DNA from: Bacillota bacterium
GTDB taxonomy: Bacteria > Bacillota > Clostridia > Peptostreptococcales > Anaerovoracaceae
Reading direction: 5' to 3'
Length of the DNA: 64,000 nucleotides
NCBI GenBank assembly: GCA_017394515.1
Contig: JAFPXY010000016.1
Coordinates: 62,001-126,000, forward strand
In this document: one piece after another, positions 36,061-42,910 of the stretch
How the letters are laid out: each line of letters begins with the position of its first letter
Position numbering within the stretch: position 1 is the first letter of the stretch
Translations under genes and position numbers: made by a program
The notes under the pieces: generated by a model
What the model saw: the letters and a program-made list of their open reading frames with translations, nothing else
What the model was told of the DNA's origin: nothing
Databases searched by the model: none

Positions 36061-36077
36061 TATTATCCAGCGATATT

Positions 36078-36115
36078 TTCCCGATTTTCGGAATAACGAT
36101 TCCTTAAATTAGGAA
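36078..36115. promoter_or_regulatory. Two TTCC-N8-GGAA dyads, probable activator binding sites
   Basis: TTCCCGATTTTCGGAA (36078-36093) and TTCCTTAAATTAGGAA (36100-36115) are 16-bp inverted repeats with centres 22 bp apart (two helical turns). They lie about 75-120 bp upstream of the predicted sigma-54 start site, the usual place for enhancer sites. The second overlaps the activator's own stop codon. Confidence 0.65.
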
Positions 36116-38022
36116 ATTATTTCGTATTTTTTTAATTTTTCATAAAATGCCGTTTTACTGATTCCGAGCATTTTTATGGCTTCTGCATTATTTCCGCCAC
36201 TGCTTTCAATAGCACGCAAAAGCATCTTTTTCTCTGTTTCCTCCAACGTGTGTTTTAGATTGCCGTCCATCCAAGTGGAAGAATCATCTGCTTCACTGTT
36301 TGCAGGAAGTTCAAAATCATCTAACGCCAGGTAATCTTCATAGATCATTGGAGCCTCGCACATTGCTACTGCTCTCATAATGACGTTTTCAAGTTCTCTG
36401 ACGTTTCCCGGCCAGGAGTACTCCATTATTTTTCTATAGGCACTTTCAGAAATTGTTTTAAGCTCTACTCCGTTTTCACGGCATGCCGCTTCAAGGAACA
36501 GATCCGTCAATTCTCTGAGGTCTCCCTTACGCGCTCTTAACGGTGGAATATAAATAGGGAATACATTGAGCCTGTAGTACAGATCTTTACGGAACTTACC
36601 CTCATTTACTGCTTTCTTTATGTCCATATTGGTCGCAGCAATTACTCGTACATTTACATCTATGGGCTTGGCAGATCCTACGCGATATATTTTTTTGCTC
36701 TGTAATACCTGAAGAAGTTTCACCTGTGAAGTTAAAGGTATTTCACCGATCTCATCCAAAAAGATCGTTCCGCCATTAGCTTCTTCGAAATATCCGGCTT
36801 TACCCTTTGCCAGCGCACCCGTGAAAGAGCCTCCAACATATCCAAATAACTCACTTTCAAATAAGTTAGGCGGAATAGCGCTGCAGTTTACTTCCACAAA
36901 TGGTCTGGAGCTTCCGCTCAGATCATGGATCTCTCTGGCTAATCGTGTTTTACCAGTACCGCTTTCTCCGGTGATCAGCACACCGAATTTACCTTTGGAT
37001 GCCCTGAAAGCCATCTGCTTGACCTCAAGGATCTCAGGCGTACTTCCGCTGAGTCCCTCCGAATCCTCGAAAATGCTTTCTCTTATGTGTGGCAGTCTCT
37101 TAGTTCTCTGGTATTCCTCAAGTTGCTCAATGAGCTTATTACGGCCTTCAGCCAGATAAGCGAGAGAAGATGCATCCATGATGGTAATGTAAACTCCATC
37201 ATATCTGCACCACTGCTTGCTTCTGATGATATTACAGTAAAATCCCCTCTTATATATCTCAAAAATACCATCATAGAACTCATCTTTTTTGCTCTTTAAC
37301 ATTTTATCAATAAGTTCTACGAATTCTTCTCCAAAAATGCTGTCCTGATATGGCGTGCCGATAATGCGATCCTTCTCAGTTCCTCCCTCTGTGAGTTTCG
37401 CCAGGAAGGCTTTGCCCCTCAGGAGTTTGCCTATCTCTTCTCTACGATATCCGTAGCCCCTTGCCTGGAAAAACTTGACGGATCCGGTATTACCGTCCAG
37501 CACCACCATGTGGCCAACTGCTTCGAAGTATGACATATAGTAGGACTCACCATTGGCTCTGATCTTTATGGACTGTCTGCCGAAATCAATCATACTTTCT
37601 ATGTCCTGTCCGTTTCTGACAGTCCTTAGGACCAGTTCACCATTGGGATTGTAGTTGGAAGCGTACTTATATTCAGGTCCGTTCTTCTTCCCGGTATTGA
37701 TGCTGCTCAAACCTGAAGAAGAATAAACTCCTACCGCGAGAATCGCGTCGCCTTCTTTGATGTCCTTATCCTTTATACCTATGTATTCCAGATCTTCAAG
37801 CTTTAGGTCATCGTCGTTTCCAATGGCATTATCCGCTATGATCACTATATCGCCATCAGAAATAACTCCCCCTTCGTGCACATTATCGCTCTCAAGGATT
37901 ATTCCTGTTACCTTTCTGGCCAACCTGGAATATGCACGGATCACACCCTTTTCATCTATATAGATCAATCCGCGTCCGCTATTCTCTATAATGTTTTCAA
38001 TAGTACTGATATAATCATCCAT
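36109..38022 (-). CDS. Sigma-54-dependent transcriptional activator with PAS-type sensor region
   Basis: 637 residues. N-terminal sensory half with two PAS-like regions (about 5-100 and 190-300, RGLIYIDEKGVIRAYSRLAR at the start), AAA+ activator domain (about 325-560) with Walker A GESGTGKT, loop-1 motif GSFTGA in place of the usual GAFTGA, Walker B GGTIFLDEIGE and arginine-finger region FRKDLYYRLNVFPI, and a C-terminal Fis-type helix-turn-helix (NNAEAIKMLGISKTAFYEKL). It drives open-complex formation by sigma-54 RNA polymerase, most likely at the promoter directly downstream of its own gene. The gene begins 28 nt after ribF. Confidence 0.95.
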   Translation of the reverse strand: MDDYISTIENIIENSGRGLIYIDEKGVIRAYSRLARKVTGIILESDNVHEGGVISDGDIVIIADNAIGNDDDLKLEDLEYIGIKDKDIKEGDAILAVGVYSSSGLSSINTGKKNGPEYKYASNYNPNGELVLRTVRNGQDIESMIDFGRQSIKIRANGESYYMSYFEAVGHMVVLDGNTGSVKFFQARGYGYRREEIGKLLRGKAFLAKLTEGGTEKDRIIGTPYQDSIFGEEFVELIDKMLKSKKDEFYDGIFEIYKRGFYCNIIRSKQWCRYDGVYITIMDASSLAYLAEGRNKLIEQLEEYQRTKRLPHIRESIFEDSEGLSGSTPEILEVKQMAFRASKGKFGVLITGESGTGKTRLAREIHDLSGSSRPFVEVNCSAIPPNLFESELFGYVGGSFTGALAKGKAGYFEEANGGTIFLDEIGEIPLTSQVKLLQVLQSKKIYRVGSAKPIDVNVRVIAATNMDIKKAVNEGKFRKDLYYRLNVFPIYIPPLRARKGDLRELTDLFLEAACRENGVELKTISESAYRKIMEYSWPGNVRELENVIMRAVAMCEAPMIYEDYLALDDFELPANSEADDSSTWMDGNLKHTLEETEKKMLLRAIESSGGNNAEAIKMLGISKTAFYEKLKKYEIIS

Positions 38023-38050
38023 TTTATTACCCCTAAATCACATGATCTCA

Positions 38051-38989
38051 TCAGATTCCATGATACTCCCTGGCCGCATTGCAGTCCTTGGTGATCTGCT
38101 CGCAAAGCTCGCCGATTGATGCGAACTTGGCTTCGGGCCTGGTCATCTTGATGAACTCTATCATTATCTGCTTGCCGTAGAGTTCCTTATCGAAGTTGAA
38201 AATGTGAGTCTCCATGTTTTTTGCGAAAGTACCGATGGTGGGCTTGACGCCTACGTTTGTGATGGAAGGATACTTCACGCCGTTATAGATGCAGTTGGTG
38301 ATGTAAACTCCGTTGGGTGGGGTCACCATGGTCTCGTCGATCATAATGTTTGAAGTCGGGAAGCCGATGGACTTGCCCAGGCGGTTGCCTACGACCACTT
38401 CGCCTCCGATGGAGTAGTTTCTGCCCAGATATCTGTCGCACTCGTCCATGTCGCCTGCCTTGATGAGCTGACGGATGAGAGTGCTGGAAACCACCTCGCC
38501 GTCCACCATGACGGGAGGGATCTGGTTCACGCCGAAACCGTACTTTTGGCCCAGAGTCTTAAGCAGTTCGCCGTCGCCTCCGGCCTTATAGCCATAGCGA
38601 TAGTTGAACCCGCAAAAAACATCCTTCGCATTGAACCTATCCACCAAAAGCTCCTTCACGTAGCGCTCAGGATCCATGGTCATGATCTCCGGGGTGAACT
38701 CGATGTCGAAGTAATAATCCACTCCCAGAGATTCAATCAAAGCCTGCTTTTCTTCGTTATACACGATATTTTTGATGGGCTTTGCTCCGGGTATCAAATT
38801 TTTTGGATGATTTGAAAATGTGAACACCGCGGATTTTTCAGGGCTTCCCTGGGAGGTCTTCTTTCTGGCGTTGGCTACAGCGCGCTTGATGAGCTCCTGG
38901 TGTCCCACGTGGACACCATCGAAATTGCCCAGAGCCACGGATGTTTTAGGTATATCTTTTATATCTTCAAGCTTATTAAATACTATCAT
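38051..38989 (-). CDS. ribF: Bifunctional riboflavin kinase / FAD synthetase
   Basis: Makes FMN and then FAD from riboflavin. 312 residues: N-terminal nucleotidyltransferase domain with ALGNFDGVHVGHQELI (near 20) and VSSTLIRQLI (near 165), C-terminal riboflavin kinase domain with IGFPTSNI (near 208) and PNGVYIT. Last gene of the translation-factor operon, 15 nt after truB as usual in Firmicutes. No FMN riboswitch is seen. Confidence 0.97.
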   Translation of the reverse strand: MIVFNKLEDIKDIPKTSVALGNFDGVHVGHQELIKRAVANARKKTSQGSPEKSAVFTFSNHPKNLIPGAKPIKNIVYNEEKQALIESLGVDYYFDIEFTPEIMTMDPERYVKELLVDRFNAKDVFCGFNYRYGYKAGGDGELLKTLGQKYGFGVNQIPPVMVDGEVVSSTLIRQLIKAGDMDECDRYLGRNYSIGGEVVVGNRLGKSIGFPTSNIMIDETMVTPPNGVYITNCIYNGVKYPSITNVGVKPTIGTFAKNMETHIFNFDKELYGKQIMIEFIKMTRPEAKFASIGELCEQITKDCNAAREYHGI

Positions 38990-39004
38990 TTCAAGCCTTT
39001 CAAA

Positions 39005-40162
39005 CTATATTCTTTTAAAGACCTTTTCCGGAACCAACTTATGATATTTATCACTGTGCTTGGCTATTCCCGTAAAGGCCCTGCCACCCTCCGGCAGCTC
39101 CTCGTATATTCTGTACAAAAGAGCGTATTCCGGGTGGAGTTTGAGTCCCGGGTGGGACCCGATGTTTCTTTCTTTTTCGATTCTGTCGTATTCGGCAGCC
39201 TCTCTTCCCAGTTCCGAGATCCAGGTCGGTGTTTCGGGATGCTCCATCATTTTGACTTCTCTGTATCCCAGGTGCCAGCCGTCCAAAAATCTTCTGGCGT
39301 TTTCAGGGCTTACCAAAGCTGAACCGAAATGGGTGAGCGGAAAATCCGCTCCCAGGATGAACTTTTCCATGTCCTCCGGGATCTCCTCACCGAAGGGCAC
39401 ATTTCTCTTCACCTTTGTCTTTTCCTCATCTATGAAGGACACCCTGCCGGCCTTGACGGCCACCACAGTGATCTCCTCCAGGCTGGAGGCGTTTTCAAGG
39501 TTAAAGGCGCCGGATGCCGTGCGCTTAAGGGCTGTCATGGCAGCTCCGCATCCCAGGGTCTCGCCTATGTCTCTTGAAATGGATCTGATATAGGTTCCCT
39601 TGGAGCAGGTCACCGTGAATCTTATCTTAGGCAGATCGATCTCATCGATGGTCAGGCTATCGATCCACACCCTCCTCGGGCGGATCTTATCCTTGATTTC
39701 CTCCGGGATCTCCTCCCCGGCATGTATGTATTCATAGAGCCTGCGGCCCTGAATGCGAACCGCTGATGTGAGGGGTGGGATCTGGTCCAGCATGCCTGAA
39801 AATGTGGGAAGAGGATTTTTTGCATCATGGTTTTCAGGAAGAAGTTTCCTAAAAGCTTCTATGACGTCTTCCTCGGTGATGTCTTCCACGGATGACACCT
39901 CTTCCAGATTTCCTGTAATGTCCAGGCTGTCCGTCCGCTTTCCCAGTTCGATCTCGGTCTCGTAGGTCTTCAGGTCCCAGTCCAGGTACTCGGCGATTCG
40001 AGTGCCTCGGTTAATGAGGATGGGAAGCACCCCCTCCGCCATGGGATCCAGGGTACCGGTGTGACCCAGTTTTTTGATGCCCAGGGCTGCCCTCACCTTG
40101 TAGATCACGTCGTTGGAGGTCATGCCTGCGGGCTTATATACATTGATTATTCCGTCTTTCAT
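39005..40162 (-). CDS. truB: tRNA pseudouridine-55 synthase TruB, long form
   Basis: Forms pseudouridine 55 in the T-loop of tRNAs. The catalytic domain is clear: INVYKPAGMTSNDVIYKVR at the N-terminus, HTGTLDPMAEGVLPI with the catalytic Asp (near 40), CSKGTYIRSISRDIGETLG (near 185). At 385 residues it is about 80 longer than common TruB; the extra C-terminal part (about 300-385) contains a PUA-like ending GRAFTGIAKHSDKYHKLVPE after an unassigned, Glu/His-rich stretch. It overlaps nrnA by 4 nt. Confidence 0.95.
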   Translation of the reverse strand: MKDGIINVYKPAGMTSNDVIYKVRAALGIKKLGHTGTLDPMAEGVLPILINRGTRIAEYLDWDLKTYETEIELGKRTDSLDITGNLEEVSSVEDITEEDVIEAFRKLLPENHDAKNPLPTFSGMLDQIPPLTSAVRIQGRRLYEYIHAGEEIPEEIKDKIRPRRVWIDSLTIDEIDLPKIRFTVTCSKGTYIRSISRDIGETLGCGAAMTALKRTASGAFNLENASSLEEITVVAVKAGRVSFIDEEKTKVKRNVPFGEEIPEDMEKFILGADFPLTHFGSALVSPENARRFLDGWHLGYREVKMMEHPETPTWISELGREAAEYDRIEKERNIGSHPGLKLHPEYALLYRIYEELPEGGRAFTGIAKHSDKYHKLVPEKVFKRI

Positions 40163-41190
40163 AGTTCTTTGAGAGCGTTTTCCACTTCTCTGGAAATGAG
40201 CTCAACCGCCTCCTGAATGGACATATAAAGGGTGCAGCCCGCAGCCTTTCTGTGGCCGCCTCCATTGTGGGCCTTTGCGATGGCCGCTACATCCGCATCA
40301 GACTTGGATCTGAAGGAAACACGGATCACCTTGTGGTCCTTTTCCTTGAGAAAAGCGACGACCTCCACGCCTCCTATAGAGCGCATGACGTTTACCACTG
40401 AATCGGTCTCGCCTTCCTTAACACCGATATTTGTGAGATCTTCCTTGGTCACGTATGAGATAGCTCCTCTTCCTTCGGATACCAGCGTCATATGATCCAG
40501 GGCGAGATTTCTGATCTTTACCTCTTCCAAGCGTATGTTCTCATAGATTTCTACAGAGACCTTGTTGGTATCCACATCCCAGTCGCTTATCTCAGCCATT
40601 ACCTCAAAGCACTTGCGATTGGTGTTGGAATACTGGAAGTTGCCGGTATCCGTTGTAATGGCCGCAAAAAGCGCTTCGCCGATCTCCTTGTCCGGCACCA
40701 GCTTAAAGCTGGTCATGGAATTGAGTTCCTTCAAAAGATCAAATACCAGGATTCCTGTGGCTGCGGCATCAGGATCGATTACCGAGTAGTCAGCTATGCC
40801 GTGGCTAGTTCCATCCTCTTCTGTAGTTATGGATGTGCCGTGATGGTCCAGACAAAGGGTCGTCTTGGCAGCTTTGAATTTGTCCTCGTAGGGTCTGAAG
40901 CGGTCCCAGCCGCCGCAGTCTACCGCCATGGAAACATCCAGATTACAATCTGCTATGACATCCGGATCATCGGTGAAATATGGCATGCCCTTCTCATCTA
41001 TTATCATGAAATCCAGATTGTGAGGTATCTCATCTTTGTAGAGTGCGAAAACATTCTTGTCCATCTTTCTCAAAGCCTTGGCAATGGCCACGCAGGAGCC
41101 GACAGCGTCTCCGTCTGTTCCCACGTGAGGGTAGAGAAGAATGTTTTTTGCGCCTATTAATTTTTCCGCGACCTCTCGCAAATTATTCAT
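40159..41190 (-). CDS. nrnA: DHH-family phosphoesterase (NrnA-type oligoribonuclease/pAp phosphatase)
   Basis: Degrades nano-RNAs and 3'-phosphoadenosine-5'-phosphate in Firmicutes. 343 residues: N-terminal HVGTDGDAVGS metal motif (near 22), AVDCGGWDRF, the DHH motif CLDHHGTS (near 115) and the C-terminal DHHA1 signature GGGHRKAAGC (near 315). It lies between the inserted nuclease-like gene (15 nt upstream) and truB (4-nt overlap). AACGGAGGATTAA precedes the ATG. Confidence 0.95.
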   Translation of the reverse strand: MNNLREVAEKLIGAKNILLYPHVGTDGDAVGSCVAIAKALRKMDKNVFALYKDEIPHNLDFMIIDEKGMPYFTDDPDVIADCNLDVSMAVDCGGWDRFRPYEDKFKAAKTTLCLDHHGTSITTEEDGTSHGIADYSVIDPDAAATGILVFDLLKELNSMTSFKLVPDKEIGEALFAAITTDTGNFQYSNTNRKCFEVMAEISDWDVDTNKVSVEIYENIRLEEVKIRNLALDHMTLVSEGRGAISYVTKEDLTNIGVKEGETDSVVNVMRSIGGVEVVAFLKEKDHKVIRVSFRSKSDADVAAIAKAHNGGGHRKAAGCTLYMSIQEAVELISREVENALKEL

Positions 41191-41205
41191 TTAATCCTCC
41201 GTTTA

Positions 41206-42015
41206 TCACGCGATCAGAATCGTCCGCACGATAGCTTCTACATATTCAAGATCTATACTGCCATCTTTATCATACGTAAGTATCAGGTTATCCCAGGGGA
41301 CAATATCACAACATGTATACAAATCGGTCTTTTCGTAATACCTTCTGCGATATATCAAATCATCCATCATTCCGCAGTGTTCCCAGTAGAATATCTTACC
41401 GTCGGATTTCCTTCTGATGGTAAAATCAGGTACGATCCGCCGCCCATTCAGATAGATGACCTCCTCATATCGGAACTCAATGCCATTAGCATATAAAACT
41501 TCACAAATAGATACTTCTGATTTAGACCTGACCTTAAGGCCACGTGATGTGGTATGAATCTTTTCCTCAGGCTTATATTCAGACATTTTGTACTGAGCAC
41601 GAGCCCATTCGCTGGGTTCATACTTTATTTGTTCCAGTTCCGAGACAGCTATTGAAATATCGTGTATATCTAGTCTAGGGTTGTCTCTGTAAACCTCTGT
41701 CATCAATTCCGTAGGACTGATGTCCCGATATAGATGCTGTATATTTTCCAAGATATTAAGATCGGCATCGACCATTTTTAGTTTGGTGTTTATACATATG
41801 CCTTTTAAGATATCGTAGAACTCGGTTCCCTTTGGTTTTACGATTTTTCGTTTACGCTTACCTTCTGCTCTGTATACTTTATAATATACTACTTTACCAT
41901 CATTTTTGGTTTTCATAAGTTTAAACAGAGGATATCGCTTTTGCTGTTCTTTTAATTCAAGTTGCCTTGAACGCATCCATTTTGATTCCTCTCTCAAATC
42001 CTTTTGAAAAATCAT
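41206..42015 (-). CDS. PD-(D/E)XK-like nuclease-fold protein, uncharacterised
   Basis: 269 residues. The N-terminal half is basic and helical, with a short strand YYKVYRAEGKRKRKIVKPKG (about 44-63). The C-terminal third shows a PD-(D/E)XK-like order: SKSEVSICEVLYANGIEFRY (helix with Glu, about 165-184), RIVPDFTIRR (PD, about 193), then YWEHCGMMDD, where Glu-His replaces the usual E-x-K. Similar proteins occur widely in gut Clostridia, to my recollection, without known function. By eye its codons are more AT-rich than those of nrnA or truB. A palindromic repeat array begins 44 nt upstream. The gene sits inside an operon where it is not normally found, which suggests acquisition. Confidence 0.7.
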   Translation of the reverse strand: MIFQKDLREESKWMRSRQLELKEQQKRYPLFKLMKTKNDGKVVYYKVYRAEGKRKRKIVKPKGTEFYDILKGICINTKLKMVDADLNILENIQHLYRDISPTELMTEVYRDNPRLDIHDISIAVSELEQIKYEPSEWARAQYKMSEYKPEEKIHTTSRGLKVRSKSEVSICEVLYANGIEFRYEEVIYLNGRRIVPDFTIRRKSDGKIFYWEHCGMMDDLIYRRRYYEKTDLYTCCDIVPWDNLILTYDKDGSIDLEYVEAIVRTILIA

Positions 42016-42058
42016 TTTTTACCCCTTCTTGTAATTTACTTGTCTTATCGTATCCGAA

Positions 42059-42334
42059 GTGTCAGATGTTGATAGTTTTGCGATAATTGACACGATTATC
42101 TTTCACGAAAAGTGTCAGATGTTGAAACTTTTGTGATAATTGACACGATTTTTTTCTTTAAAAAGTGTCAAATGTTGATGCTTTTGCAATTATTGACACG
42201 ATATCCCCTTTTTTCGCATCAAATTGTTCTTAAGCATATTTTTTGCGTGTCAAATATTGGATATCTCCTTAAATTTGACACGATTCTCCCCTTAAAATCG
42301 TGTCAAAAAACGTCAATTCACACAAATCTGACAC
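42059..42334. repeat. Array of 35-nt palindromic-ended repeats, GTGTCA-N23-TGACAC
   Basis: Five units of exactly 35 nt begin GTGTCA and end TGACAC: 42059-42093, 42112-42146, 42165-42199, 42247-42281 and 42300-42334. Neighbouring starts are 53 nt apart in three of four steps, with 18-nt separators that all begin GAT; a degenerate copy seems to sit at about 42216-42246, where the step is 82. The first three units also share interior ATGTTGA and TTTTG blocks. TGACACGATT (42276-42285) and AATCGTGTCA (42296-42305) can form a 10-bp stem. The array fills the 330-nt gap between rbfA and the nuclease-like gene, which otherwise holds no gene. Confidence 0.9.
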
Positions 42335-42345
42335 GACGTCGTCAA

Positions 42346-42768
42346 TCAAAAATCTTCCTCATCCTCCACTTCGTTGGGATCCACTGCGTGGTACTCATCG
42401 AAGGGAAGCGTGGAAAGTATCTCGTCGATGTGTCTTCCGTACTCGGCGGCTGTGTCCATCCTGAAAATGAGTTCAGGAATACGACGCACCTTAAGTGCCT
42501 TGGCCATTTCCTTCTTGAAAAGGCCTTTGGCTGAGTTCATGCCGGAAAGCACATCCTCCTGCTGTGCAGCCTTGGTATCAGGATCGTTTCCAAAGCTGAG
42601 GGTTGTCAGATACACATAGGCGAAGGATCCGTCGTTGGTCACTTCCACGTCCGTAACGTTTACGAAGTTCTCAGTGATCCTGGGATCTTTTACACCGTTG
42701 ACCAGGAGCTCACCTATGATCTTGCGAATTTCTCCCGCCATACGGTCGGGTCTATGATTTTTACCCAT
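42346..42768 (-). CDS. rbfA: 30S ribosome-binding factor A
   Basis: Late 30S maturation and cold-adaptation factor that binds 16S helix 1. 140 residues with a KH-like fold: KNHRPDRMAGEIRKIIGELL at the N-terminus, VKDPRITENFVNVTDVEVTN, then AKGLFKKEMAKALKVRRIPE and LIFRMDTAAEYGRHID. A short acidic tail (NEVEDEEDF) follows. It sits 142 nt after infB and ends just before the repeat array. GAAAGGAGCTAATA precedes the ATG. Confidence 0.96.
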   Translation of the reverse strand: MGKNHRPDRMAGEIRKIIGELLVNGVKDPRITENFVNVTDVEVTNDGSFAYVYLTTLSFGNDPDTKAAQQEDVLSGMNSAKGLFKKEMAKALKVRRIPELIFRMDTAAEYGRHIDEILSTLPFDEYHAVDPNEVEDEEDF

Positions 42769-42784
42769 TATTAGCTCCTTTCAT

Positions 42785-42903
42785 TCTTCGCTCCGCCGCG
42801 CAAAAAACTCGCACCCCGGAGTTTCTCTTCGCCCCGCCGCGAATTAATTCGCAGACAGAGCCTTTATTAGGATGAGGCGGACTGCACCAAAGGCGCAGTC
42901 CGC
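42785..42903. repeat. infB-rbfA spacer: direct repeat and hairpin
   Basis: A direct repeat of about 28 nt (42785-42813 and 42826-42853) shares CTTCGCYCCGCCGCG and a TTCGCA-like end. GCGGACTGC/GCAGTCCGC (42877-42885, 42895-42903) forms a 9-bp hairpin right behind the infB stop. On the minus strand no U-run follows it, so it is not a standard terminator; a processing or stability role is possible. Confidence 0.6.
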
Positions 42904-42910
42904 TCGATTT

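Noticed and set aside
38051-39004. FMN riboswitch near ribF
   Set aside because: The truB-ribF gap is 15 nt and no RFN-like sequence is seen.
42059-42334. CRISPR array
   Set aside because: Repeats are not identical inside, the separators are only 18 nt and begin alike, and there are no cas genes.
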